64,000 nt of DNA. Source: Phycisphaerae bacterium. Lineage in GTDB: Bacteria; Planctomycetota; Phycisphaerae; UBA1845; PWPN01. Each line of letters opens with the position of its first letter. Within the stretch, counting starts at the first letter, position 1. The notes below the pieces were generated by a model that was not told the DNA's origin, made no database searches, and worked only from the letters and a program-made list of their open reading frames with translations. Positions 25,558-33,886 of this stretch are shown here, piece after piece. Where the stretch lies: contig JAGNEZ010000012.1 of the NCBI GenBank assembly GCA_018003015.1, forward strand, positions 1 to 64,000, written 5' to 3'. A program made the translations under genes and the position numbers.

Positions 25558-28002
25558 TTGAGGTCGAAACAGACAAACCGAGCCGAGGCCCTGCGTCAGG
25601 AAGCCAAGCGTCAGCTCAGTGAGCATCATGGCACCCTGTGGCGCCGACTTTGCCGAGCCGTCAATCCTGCGACCCTGGCGATCTGGGTGGGCTTCTACGC
25701 CATCGCGGTCACGATCCTCGTGGTCGGCGGCGATTCCATGCCCCGCTACCGCAACGAGCTCGTGCAGAATGACATCGTCGCCCGGGTCGGCTTCCAGGTG
25801 GAAGATACCGAGCGCACGCAGCAGGAGCGTCAAGCCGCGGCGATCAATGCCCCCGATGTGTATCTTGAGAATCCGGCGCCGCTGGCTTCGCTTCGCAGCG
25901 ATCTGACTGAGCTCTTGGCCACGGTCAAGGCGGTAACCGAGAATCCTGGCCCTCAGTTGCTCTCCAAAGGGTGGGCCATCAGCGATGCCGGCCTGGCGGC
26001 TTTGCGGGCCTACGCCGCCGACGAGTTCCAGAGCAGCGAGTACGACAAGCTGGTCAAGAGGGTACTCAGCGAGCTCGGGGGGCAGTACTTGGTGCACAAG
26101 CCGGCCAAGACCTTTCGCGAAGGCACTCCCCAGACGAGCGTTCTGCGTCACAAGGATGCCAAGGATGCGCCGGACATCGAGATACTGACCAGCCGGCTTC
26201 AATACGTGGGCGACGAGAAGGTCGTCGATCAAATCGCCACCGAAGTGGCCGAGCGGACGGTGCCCGAGGCGCTGCGTGGACCAGTTCGGGAGCGGATCCG
26301 CAGGGTGCTGACCGGCGCGCCCGACAAGAGCGGGACTCAGCCGCAACCGGTTCCGCTCTGGCGATACGACCAAGACGCGACCAAGGAGGCCACCAAGCAG
26401 GCCCAGGACCGAATCCCGGTCTACACCCTGCGGTATGAGGTCGGCGATCCGATCGTTCGGGCGCGCACGGTTTTGGCGCCCCAGAAGATCGAGCTGCTCA
26501 AAAAGGAGCACGAGGAGTTTCGACGGGCTCAGCGCACCGATCCTACGCTCTACCGCCAGCGCTGGTTGGGCGAGTTGGGCAAAGCGATCATCATTCTCAT
26601 GGTGACGCTCGGCCTGATCACATACATTGTCATCTACCAGCAGCGGATCTTCCAGAAACCGACGCGCGCCCTGGGCCTGGTGACGCTCCTGCTCCTCCTC
26701 CTGCTGTGTACCCGGCTTCTGAACCAGATCCAGTCGCCCGCTCATCCACCCGCCGAGTTCACGCTGGCCTTCGTCGCGACGGCGGCCATGCTCCTGACGA
26801 TCGCCTACAACCAGCGGTTTGCTTTCGGCACGGGCGGAACCCTGGCCATCCTGGCGACCCTGGCATCCGGTGGTGATTTCGGCCTGTTTCTGACCCTCAC
26901 TGTCGGCATGAGCGTTGCCGTCTTCACACTCCAGGAGGTTCGAACCCGCAGCAAGATCATCCTGGTAGGGCTCATGGCCGCGGCCGCCGCGTTTGTGGCC
27001 GCCACCGCCGTCGGCTTCCACGAGGGCCAGGACGTGAAATACGTTCTCGAGCATTCGGCCGCCGCCGCCCTGGCGGCCCTGTTCGCCGGTTTCTTCGTTC
27101 AGGGGATCCTGCCCAGTTTCGAGCGCTGGTTCGGCATCGCCACGAGTATGACCCTACTGGAGTGGTGCGACGCCAGCCGTCCGCTCCTCCGCCGACTGGC
27201 CCAGGAAGCGCCGGGAACGTACAGCCACTCACTGGTGCTGAGCCAGATGAGTGAAGCGGCCGCCGGGGCCATCGGGGCCAACGGCCTGCTCGCCCGCGTC
27301 GGGGCTCTCTACCACGACATCGGCAAGGTCCAGAAGACCGAGTACTTTGTCGAGAACCAGGAAGCCCGGATGAACCGCCATGACCGGCTATCGCCGACCA
27401 TGAGCCTGCTGATCATCACCGGACACGTCAAGGACGGTCTGGAGATGGCCAAGGCCTACGGGTTACCGCGCCTCCTTCATCAGTTCATCCTCGAGCATCA
27501 CGGCACCACCGTGGTTCGCTACTTCCACCACATGGCCACCGAGGCCGCTGCCAAGAAGACCGGCAAACACGATCGCGAGATACCCGAGAGTGAGTTCCGC
27601 TATCCTGGTCCCAAGCCCCGCTCCCGTGAGTCGGCGATCCTGATGATCTGCGACGGCTGCGAGGGCGCCGTCCGGGCCCTATCGGAACCGACGCCCGGGC
27701 GTATCGAGAGCACCGTCCACCAGGTGGTCATGGACCGGCTCACTGACGGGCAGTTTGACGAATGCGACATCACGCTCCGTGATCTCAACCTTGTCGAGCA
27801 GACGATCGTCAAGAGCCTGTGCGCGATCCACCATGGCCGGATCAAGTATCCCAAGGCCGGCGGGAGCGTGCCGCGGGTCCCGAGCCAACAGGAGCCGAAG
27901 TTGCTCAGGCCGTCGGTCGAGCCTTCGAAGCCGGCGGTTGTGGTTCCGGCCCAGCCGGTCGCCGACCTGGTCGAACCCGCTCCCGCGAGTAGCTCATCAT
28001 GA
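25558..28002 (+). CDS. PgpH-like 7TM-HD phosphohydrolase
   Basis: The 814-residue membrane protein has an N-terminal helix (about 40-58) and a large extracytoplasmic domain (about 60-330). A block of about seven hydrophobic helices (about 345-525) follows, then a cytoplasmic HD domain with TYSHS near 554, YHDIGK near 586 and EHHGT near 645. This is the PgpH/YqfF arrangement, known in Gram-positives to hydrolyse cyclic di-AMP. The activity here is inferred. It ends in a Pro/Val-rich tail. It starts with TTG and overlaps ybeY by 4 nt. Confidence 0.88.
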   Translation: MRSKQTNRAEALRQEAKRQLSEHHGTLWRRLCRAVNPATLAIWVGFYAIAVTILVVGGDSMPRYRNELVQNDIVARVGFQVEDTERTQQERQAAAINAPDVYLENPAPLASLRSDLTELLATVKAVTENPGPQLLSKGWAISDAGLAALRAYAADEFQSSEYDKLVKRVLSELGGQYLVHKPAKTFREGTPQTSVLRHKDAKDAPDIEILTSRLQYVGDEKVVDQIATEVAERTVPEALRGPVRERIRRVLTGAPDKSGTQPQPVPLWRYDQDATKEATKQAQDRIPVYTLRYEVGDPIVRARTVLAPQKIELLKKEHEEFRRAQRTDPTLYRQRWLGELGKAIIILMVTLGLITYIVIYQQRIFQKPTRALGLVTLLLLLLLCTRLLNQIQSPAHPPAEFTLAFVATAAMLLTIAYNQRFAFGTGGTLAILATLASGGDFGLFLTLTVGMSVAVFTLQEVRTRSKIILVGLMAAAAAFVAATAVGFHEGQDVKYVLEHSAAAALAALFAGFFVQGILPSFERWFGIATSMTLLEWCDASRPLLRRLAQEAPGTYSHSLVLSQMSEAAAGAIGANGLLARVGALYHDIGKVQKTEYFVENQEARMNRHDRLSPTMSLLIITGHVKDGLEMAKAYGLPRLLHQFILEHHGTTVVRYFHHMATEAAAKKTGKHDREIPESEFRYPGPKPRSRESAILMICDGCEGAVRALSEPTPGRIESTVHQVVMDRLTDGQFDECDITLRDLNLVEQTIVKSLCAIHHGRIKYPKAGGSVPRVPSQQEPKLLRPSVEPSKPAVVVPAQPVADLVEPAPASSSS

Positions 28003-28487
28003 CCCCCACTCCTGCCGCTGGTGCCCCAGTCACCGTTCGCATGGTGTGTCGCGTTGCCGGTCTGTCCAGGTCGCGGATTAAGGGGGCGGTGCGGGCCGCG
28101 GCAGGCGATCAGCCTATCCGGGCGATCGGAGTGGCCGTCGTCGACGATGCCATGATCGCCCTGTTGCACGGGCGCTACCTCGCGGATCCTCGGGCGACGG
28201 ACGTGATGAGCTTTGATTTGCGCGACGATCCGCGCGATGGCGAGCTCGAGGGTGAGATCGTCATATCCGCCGAGACCGCCGCCCGGCAGGCCCGGGCGCT
28301 GGGCCTGAGGATGGACCAGGAAGTGCTGCGTTACGTCGTTCACGGCGTATTGCATCTGCTCGGACACGATGATAAAACTGCCTCCCAACGCAGGCGGATG
28401 CGGCGGCAGGAGAATGCTGTCCTGTCTCGGCTGGCCGATCGGCCTGAGCCTGCCTGTCGCCTCCCACCGCGAGAAAGAAGGGTGTAG
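27999..28487 (+). CDS. ybeY: Endoribonuclease YbeY
   Basis: The 162-residue product has the zinc-binding signature HGVLHLLGHD at 115-124 and the upstream block ATDVMSFDL, which define YbeY. YbeY is an RNase involved in 16S rRNA maturation and ribosome quality control. The position between the PgpH-like gene and a CorC-type gene, after a PhoH gene, is the conserved order in many bacteria. The start overlaps the previous stop as ATGA. The C-terminal Arg/Pro-rich tail is longer than usual. Confidence 0.92.
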   Translation: MTPTPAAGAPVTVRMVCRVAGLSRSRIKGAVRAAAGDQPIRAIGVAVVDDAMIALLHGRYLADPRATDVMSFDLRDDPRDGELEGEIVISAETAARQARALGLRMDQEVLRYVVHGVLHLLGHDDKTASQRRRMRRQENAVLSRLADRPEPACRLPPRERRV

Positions 28488-28492
28488 CCAAC

Positions 28493-29767
28493 GTGCCCGA
28501 CTCGGAACTGTTCATCGGGCTGGGACTTGCTGTCCTGGCCACCTTGAGCACCACTGCGAATGTCGCTCTCCGGCATTTCTCGCGCGTGCAGCTCGACGAG
28601 CGACTGGAGAGAACCGGGAGGGCGTCCCTGCTCGATCGACTGACCGAGCGCCGTGACGACCTCATCTTCTCCACCTCGGTCGTCCGCATCTGTTCGATTC
28701 TCGGGCTGGTCTTGCTGATTGCCCATGCCTTCGGCTTTGGCCCATCCGCCCACGCCCAGGCCGGCTACATCACAGTTTTCACGCTCTCGGTTCTGGTCGT
28801 CTTGGTTTTGGGTGTTGCCTTGCCCCACGCGTGGGCTCGGTACGCCGGCGACGGGTACCTGGCGGCGATCCTGCCGGCGTTGCTGCTTCTGCGCACGCTC
28901 CTCTTTCCCTTCCTGGCCATCCAGCATCTGTTCAACGGTCTGGTCCGCCGCTTGGCGGGTGTTCCGCTCGCCGACGAGGAAGAAGCCGAGGCTGACCAGA
29001 TCGAGCAACAGATCCTGGGGGCGGTCAGCGAGGGCGAACTGGCAGGTGCCGTTCACGAAGAAGACGCCGAGATGATCCAGTCGGTGATGGGTCTTCGCGA
29101 CAAGCACGTTGCCCAGATCATGACTCCCCGGACCGAGATGGTGGCCTTGCCGGCCAGCATCACGCTGGACGAGGCCAAGGAGTTCATCGCCCGCGAAGGG
29201 CACTCCCGCATCCCCATCTACGGCGACAGCCTCGACGACGTACGGGGCGTGTTGTACGCCAAGGATCTGCTCATGTTCACCGATCGCGACGAGTTCGAGC
29301 CGCTCGAGGCGATGCGGAAGGTGCCCTTCGTACCCGAGACCAAGCGCATTCCCGACCTATTGACCGAGCTGCGCGAGAAGAAGGTCCACCTGGCCATTGT
29401 CGTAGACGAGTACGGGGGGACTGCAGGCCTGGTGACGATCGAGGACATCATCGAGGAGATCGTGGGTGACATCGCCGACGAGTATGAGAACCCTGCGCCC
29501 GAGAGCATTCGCCACATCGACGACAAGACGGTGGAAGTCGATGCTCGCGTACACATTGACGAGCTGAACCACGAACTCGGCATCGAACTGCCCGAGGACA
29601 GGGACTACGACACAGTCGGTGGTTTCCTATTCAGTGAGATGGGCAAGATCCCGGCAGCGGGCGAAGAACTGAGCTTCCGCAACATCCGGTTCAGTGTCCT
29701 GGACGCCGAAGAGCGGAAGATCAACCGTCTGCGCATCCAGGTCGTGCCGGACGAGCCCGCTCACTGA
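28493..29767 (+). CDS. Hemolysin C/CorC-type membrane protein with CBS domains
   Basis: The 424-residue product has an N-terminal CNNM-like membrane domain with helices near 5-25, 63-83, 90-112 and 120-143. A pair of CBS domains (about 203-330) holds IMTPRTEMVALPA, GHSRIPIYGDSLDDVRGVLYAKD and VVDEYGGTAGLVTIEDI. A C-terminal CorC_HlyC domain (about 345-420) has YDTVGGF. Such proteins are linked to magnesium or cobalt resistance and efflux. The GTG start lies 5 nt after ybeY, so they are co-transcribed. Confidence 0.9.
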   Translation: MPDSELFIGLGLAVLATLSTTANVALRHFSRVQLDERLERTGRASLLDRLTERRDDLIFSTSVVRICSILGLVLLIAHAFGFGPSAHAQAGYITVFTLSVLVVLVLGVALPHAWARYAGDGYLAAILPALLLLRTLLFPFLAIQHLFNGLVRRLAGVPLADEEEAEADQIEQQILGAVSEGELAGAVHEEDAEMIQSVMGLRDKHVAQIMTPRTEMVALPASITLDEAKEFIAREGHSRIPIYGDSLDDVRGVLYAKDLLMFTDRDEFEPLEAMRKVPFVPETKRIPDLLTELREKKVHLAIVVDEYGGTAGLVTIEDIIEEIVGDIADEYENPAPESIRHIDDKTVEVDARVHIDELNHELGIELPEDRDYDTVGGFLFSEMGKIPAAGEELSFRNIRFSVLDAEERKINRLRIQVVPDEPAH

Positions 29768-29809
29768 CGGCGGATACCCGGCCCATTTCCGCGAGAAAGG
29801 ACACGCCTC

Positions 29810-30529
29810 ATGAACCTGGTCCTCAGCGAACACGAGCGGCGAGTCATTGGCGTCCTCATGGAAAAGTCGATGGCCCAGCCGGAGTACTACCCTATGACGG
29901 CCAATGCCATTGTCGCCGCCTGTAACCAACGCAACAATCGCGATCCTATCATGGAGCTTGACGAGGTGGCGGTCAGTGCCACGCTGGATGCTCTTCGAAA
30001 GCGCGGACTGGTCGAGCAGATCCTGCCTGCCCCGGGTGCGCGAACCGACCGTTTCAGGCACAAGATCGATGTCTGCTTTGGCTGGGGCCCGCGTGAGCGG
30101 GCGATCGTGGCCGAGCTCTTGCTCCGGGGACCACAGACTCCGGGTGAGCTGCGTTCGCGCGGGTCGCGGCTCACGGCGTTCGAGAACCTCGATGCCGTCC
30201 ACACCGTCCTGGAGGCATTGCGGACCTGCGATCCCCCGGTTGTCGCTCCCCTGCCTCGTGAGCCGGGACAGTCCGCCATCCGCTTCACCCACCTGTTCTA
30301 CCCGGAAGGCGAGATACCGACGGTGGCCGGTGTAGTCCCAAACACCGGGCGGCACGAGAGCTGTGAGCCGCCGGGGATGGCGCGGCCTTCTCCGGAGCGG
30401 GTAGCTGGAACGACGTCGTCTGGCCGGACCGACCTGGCCCGACTCGAGGCCGAGCTGGCTGAATTGCGCAGTCATCTCCTACAGCTTGCGCGGCGGATTG
30501 AGGCCCTGGAGGCTGGCCGGAGCTCGTGA
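29810..30529 (+). CDS. YceH family (DUF480) protein
   Basis: The 239-residue product has LSEHERRVIGVLMEKSMAQPEYYPMTANAIVAACNQ and the block LLLRGPQTPGELRSR. These are the two winged-helix-like repeats of the YceH/DUF480 family. The function is not established. A 50-residue variable linker is followed by a C-terminal coiled coil (about 205-236, leucine-rich heptads). AAAGGA precedes the ATG. It closes the cdsA-to-yceH block. Confidence 0.9.
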   Translation: MNLVLSEHERRVIGVLMEKSMAQPEYYPMTANAIVAACNQRNNRDPIMELDEVAVSATLDALRKRGLVEQILPAPGARTDRFRHKIDVCFGWGPRERAIVAELLLRGPQTPGELRSRGSRLTAFENLDAVHTVLEALRTCDPPVVAPLPREPGQSAIRFTHLFYPEGEIPTVAGVVPNTGRHESCEPPGMARPSPERVAGTTSSGRTDLARLEAELAELRSHLLQLARRIEALEAGRSS

Positions 30530-30771
30530 CCGGGCGAGGTGGTCTTCCAGGGCGGTGGCGAAAGCTGGCATGTCTCGTGCCATTCCGGAGCGCCACGTTC
30601 CAGATACACGATGAAATAGAGCGTTTGCCCTGCTTTTCCTCAAGATTTGGAGTTGAAGCCGACGATCATGCCCTTTGGCCTCGCCGCGTCGAAAGCGGAC
30701 CAGGGCCGTGGAGGCGTGGGGTTCATGCTGACGGTGGAGCCACCTGCCGGCCTGGACCGAGGAGCACAGTT
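30530..30771. other. Intergenic region after yceH
   Basis: No gene, hairpin with a T-run or promoter that I can support is seen in these 242 nt before the small reading frame at 30772. Confidence 0.4.
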
Positions 30772-30948
30772 TTGTTCGCCGATGCAGACATCCCGCCGGC
30801 CGCCCCGAAATCGCAGGATTCCGTGGTCATTTCTTTTGAGGAGTTCACGCGGCTCTTGGCGCTCATGCAGACCATGACCAGCACGATCGTTGAGCTCTAC
30901 GTCTGGATGGCCACCGCTGGCCAGCGTGTCGATACCGATCGCCGTTGA
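30772..30948 (+). CDS. Possible small protein, TTG start
   Basis: A 58-residue frame begins at TTG with GAGGAG 7 nt upstream (30759-30764). The first 15 residues are Pro/Ala-rich. The rest (VVISFEEFTRLLALMQ and TIVELYVWMATAG) looks like two amphipathic or hydrophobic helices. No family is recognised. The site spacing and protein-like composition favour a gene; the short length and TTG start argue for caution. The tRNA-Val promoter begins just after its stop. Confidence 0.35.
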   Translation: MFADADIPPAAPKSQDSVVISFEEFTRLLALMQTMTSTIVELYVWMATAGQRVDTDRR

Positions 30949-30949
30949 G

Positions 30950-30978
30950 TTGTTACCCCAATACTGAGCCGGTACAAT
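30950..30978 (+). promoter_or_regulatory. Promoter of tRNA-Val
   Basis: TTGTTA (30950-30955), a 17-nt spacer and TACAAT (30973-30978), about 63 nt before the mature 5' end of the tRNA. Confidence 0.5.
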
Positions 30979-31041
30979 GACCCCTGCTGTCATGCATGTA
31001 GGCGATTGGCCGTAATGCACGCAGGCAAACTGTGATGTGCC

Positions 31042-31115
31042 CGGGCGATTAGCTCAGCTGGCTAGAGCGTCTCGCTTACACCGAGAAGGTCACTGGTTCG
31101 AGTCCGGTATCGCCC
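31042..31115 (+). tRNA. tRNA-Val (anticodon UAC)
   Basis: A full cloverleaf can be folded. The acceptor stem is GGGCGAT with ATCGCCC. The D-arm has GCTC and GAGC, and the anticodon arm has TCTCG and CGAGA around the loop CTTACAC. The T-arm is ACTGG, TTCGAGT, CCGGT. The discriminator base is A. The anticodon TAC reads GUA and other Val codons. The 3' CCA is not encoded, so it must be added by the cca product. Confidence 0.95.
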
Positions 31116-31422
31116 AATACCCCCACGTGACGCCAAGAACCAGCGCCAAACGAAGCCAATTCAGAATCAGCTGTGAGCCGGAGCGGTGGGAGCTGACCTC
31201 GTCCGAGCCTGGACCGCGGCGAGTCAAGCGGCAGGGCTATTAGGATTTCAAAGAGCTGGGAGGCGGACCGCAGGGATCGTCCTCCACACTCATATCACCT
31301 GTCCCGTCCCGGGCCAGGAAAGGTGATCAGCGGTCAACGGTCAGCAAGAGGAAACGGGTGGAACCCCTAGTCACCCGTGGCATGAGAACAGCATATCCCG
31401 CAAATCACGGAGCCTGCCCCTG
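31116..31422. other. Intergenic region between tRNA-Val and a minus-strand gene
   Basis: No gene is supported in these 307 nt. A 7-bp inverted repeat TCACCT...AGGTGA spans about 31296-31327, and the hairpin at 31354-31378 is listed separately. Confidence 0.4.
31354..31378 (-). terminator. Possible terminator of the 178-residue gene
   Basis: ACGGGTG and CACCCGT form a 7-bp stem with an 11-nt loop, followed on the minus strand by TTTCCTCTT. It lies about 45 nt after the stop of the gene at 31423-31959. The T-tract is imperfect. Confidence 0.4.
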
Positions 31423-31959
31423 TTACCCCTCTTCCGCCTCCTCACGTGGACTGCTTGACGGGGTGCACTTGCCAGCAAGCAGCCGATAGAGCCTGATTGA
31501 GATAGCATCGGAACTGCTTACGTACCAACGTTTGCTCTCGATAATACGCGTGAGCTGCCCAGTTTTCGGATCAACTATGCGCCCGTCACGCAGTGCAAGC
31601 GATTCGATTGGTATACCCCATTTGACCGAGAGATCCTCAACACGGAGAAGGACCGTAGGTGGCAATTCGCTCGTGGCAACCTGCCACTCGGTCTTCCCGT
31701 TCCAAGAGATCGCGCGCAGCAGACCAGCAGACTCCAAATCACTGAACCCGGTGGGCATCCTGCCGTGGGCCTGAACATACAGTTCCAGCACCACTCCGAG
31801 GATCACCCGGGTCCGGGACAACAACTGATACTTCGGCACAACAGGTAGCACAGACAGACCGAGCACCGCTACTACTACTACCAGTCCGACGACTGTGATA
31901 CGACGCCCACGGCTCAATGGCTGGTCTCTCCGAGATCGTTGCAGTCGCCGTTTCTCCAA
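31423..31959 (-). CDS. Membrane-anchored protein of unknown function
   Basis: The 178-residue product has a strongly basic N-terminus (about 1-20), one hydrophobic helix (about 21-43, TVVGLVVVVAVLGLSVLPVV), and an extracytoplasmic domain with LELYVQAHGRMPTGFSDLESAGLL. That motif resembles the short region after the helix in type II secretion pseudopilin-like proteins, but the prepilin cleavage site is not seen. Its GC content and codon use look lower than the neighbours, which hints at a different origin. The start is TTG, since no ATG lies in frame before the helix. The function is unknown. Confidence 0.55.
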   Translation of the reverse strand: MEKRRLQRSRRDQPLSRGRRITVVGLVVVVAVLGLSVLPVVPKYQLLSRTRVILGVVLELYVQAHGRMPTGFSDLESAGLLRAISWNGKTEWQVATSELPPTVLLRVEDLSVKWGIPIESLALRDGRIVDPKTGQLTRIIESKRWYVSSSDAISIRLYRLLAGKCTPSSSPREEAEEG

Positions 31960-32020
31960 TCGGCATTGCCTGCATCGATGACTCCTGCCGTTAGCCTCAT
32001 GCCGTTCGGGGCAGAAGCCG

Positions 32021-32740
32021 TTAGGCCGCCTTCTCGCCTACCTTCCGCGGCCGGCCGACTGGGCGGAGGCTGCTTTCCAGACCCAATTTGACCGCCGTTC
32101 GACGCGTCCACGCTTCATCATCGTACGGCTGACCGCGTTGCAGGCAAGTGTGAAGCCGGTCCAGTTCCTTCTTGCTCTGCGGCTCGTTCACCAACCGCCG
32201 CCAGCGGCGTGGCCGATCCACAGGCCCATCATCCAGCAGTGCCGTTCCCTTGCCCAGCTTCCCCTCTCGGCAGGCCAGTGAACACCACACCCAAGCCTCC
32301 GCCCGCTTGACCAGCTTGGCCCGCAGGGCGTTCCGCTCCACGTGTCGGCACACGCTCAGGAAATGCTCGTTCGCCTGGATCGGGAAGCTCTTGAAGTGCG
32401 ACTGGTACAGGTGCCCGTGGCCAGCTCTGTGGCGATGGGCGTGCCACCGCTGGGTGTGCGTCATGGTCAGCCACTGCATGAACCGCGAGAGATCCCCGTC
32501 CTTTCGCGGCCACAGCACCAGGTGGAAATGGTTGGGCATCAGGGCGTAGGCACAAACCCGCATCCCCGCCCGCTCCCGGGCCTCGGCCAGTACCCGCTCA
32601 AACGCCTCATAGTCCTTATCGTCGTCAAACAGGTTCAGCCCGGCTGGACCGCCGGTCCCCTGGTACGTCGACTTGGCGTGGGGGTCGTCTGTCTTGAGGT
32701 TTTTGGGGCGGGCAAGCGATTGGGTGACATGCGGAACCAC
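32021..32740 (-). pseudogene. REP-associated tyrosine transposase (RAYT/IS200-like), probably inactive
   Basis: The 239-residue frame carries the Y1-transposase core: FERVLAEARERAGMRVCAYALMPNHFHLVLWP with the HUH pair HFH, FMQWLTMTHTQRWHAH, and the GHLYQSHFKSFPIQ block. Where relatives have RY(V/I)ExNPLRA with the catalytic tyrosine, this copy reads RHVERNALRA: Tyr is replaced by His (codon CAC at 32344-32342). The first 35 residues do not match the usual family start and may come from an indel. Both changes point to a dead or repurposed copy. No flanking target duplication is seen. Confidence 0.75.
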
Positions 32741-32941
32741 GGCCAGCCGCTACCCCCCGTGGCCTGTGTCCGCGAGGGTGGGGCTGACCGAAAGGTGGCG
32801 CCGCAGCCAGCCGCGACTGCAGGCCGGCCATGTGGCCGGTGGGATTCTTGTGCGGTACGGGCGAGTTTCGCCGAGCAAGACGCCACTGGCCGGCACCCCC
32901 CGGCGGATGCAGGCTGGGAGATGAACCGAGCAGATCGGGAC

Positions 32942-32970
32942 TTGCCTGTTCTTTGGGCTGACGGTATATT
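32942..32970 (+). promoter_or_regulatory. Promoter of the second PEP-CTERM gene
   Basis: TTGCCT (32942-32947), a 17-nt spacer and TATATT (32965-32970), 55 nt before the start codon. An AGGAGAGGAGGA ribosome-binding site lies in the short leader. Confidence 0.6.
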
Positions 32971-33024
32971 ATCAGGTTGACGGTGGCATTTTCCCGGAGC
33001 ATGTCTGAGGAGAGGAGGAAGATC

Positions 33025-33732
33025 ATGAAGCGTCGTTTTCTGTGCGCGGCATCCTTGCTGGCCCTGATGTGCTCGGGGGCGGCTTTCGCGGCCGGTATCC
33101 ACGTGGCCGTCGATATCGACAGCGCCCGCCGGTCCGGATCGGACACCTCCGGCACATTCGCTACCCAGAGTGGTTTTACGTCGTGGGACATGACCACGTT
33201 TGTTCGCACGCCCGACCCGTCGCTGACATTCGGTGACGTGAAGCTCGAGCTCTTTGGCTTCTCGGCCGACAACCAGAGCCGCGGCCGCGCGAAGGGTGGG
33301 GGTGGTGGCCCTTACGACGCCCTTCTCGCCGATTTTGTCTACAACGAAGGCGGCTCTAACCGGGCGGTCGCGCTCAGAATCACCGGCTTGGACGTCGGCA
33401 CCTATGCGATGCAGAGTTGGCATTACGATTCGGAGATCACCGGGGAGAACTACATCCAGATCGAAGCTCGGAATCAGGGCGATTCCTCATCCACCGTTAT
33501 CCTCGTGGATCAGCGCCCGTTCGGAGAGGAGCCTGCGTCTTTCACGTTCGATGTGACGGCTGCCGGGCAGGTTAAGGAGATTGTTTTCCGGGAGGACGAT
33601 TTGGCCACAGTCACGGATCCGACCGACAGCAACCGGGCTCGTCTGAACGGTTTCACGCTAACACCCGAGCCGAGCTCGCTGATCCTGCTGCTTTTGGCGA
33701 CCGGGGCCTTCTCGACTTGCCGGCGCCGGTAG
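33025..33732 (+). CDS. PEP-CTERM secreted protein of unknown function
   Basis: The 235-residue product has a signal peptide (about 1-22, ending SGAAFAAG) and a compact extracellular beta-rich domain. The C-terminus is TPEPSSLILLLLATGAFSTCRRR, a PEP-CTERM sorting signal. A Gly-rich turn lies near residue 92. The central sequence (FVYNEGGSNRAVALRITGLDVGTYAMQSWHYDSE) resembles surface beta-sandwich domains but I recognise no named family. The start at 33025 is fixed by AGGAGG just upstream. It is probably monocistronic. Confidence 0.8.
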   Translation: MKRRFLCAASLLALMCSGAAFAAGIHVAVDIDSARRSGSDTSGTFATQSGFTSWDMTTFVRTPDPSLTFGDVKLELFGFSADNQSRGRAKGGGGGPYDALLADFVYNEGGSNRAVALRITGLDVGTYAMQSWHYDSEITGENYIQIEARNQGDSSSTVILVDQRPFGEEPASFTFDVTAAGQVKEIVFREDDLATVTDPTDSNRARLNGFTLTPEPSSLILLLLATGAFSTCRRR

Positions 33733-33860
33733 GCGCCCGTCCCGGGCCCGGAGAAGGAGAAGCGGTCGGCGATCGGCCATCAGCAAGAGGGACGGGATGG
33801 CCCCCCTGGCCGGGGAGACGCGGGCCGCAGATCCTGCACAGACCAAGACACCACGGACAG

Positions 33861-33886
33861 CAGGAAAATCATCCTGACACTTTTTT
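33861..33886 (+). terminator. Possible terminator after the second PEP-CTERM gene
   Basis: CAGGA and TCCTG form a short 5-bp stem around a 6-nt loop (33861-33876), followed by ACAC and six Ts. The stem is weak and the site also abuts the end of the convergent CoA-ligase gene. Confidence 0.35.

Noticed and set aside
31037-31243. Short plus-strand frame over tRNA-Val
   Set aside because: It covers a perfect tRNA cloverleaf and has no protein-like features outside it.
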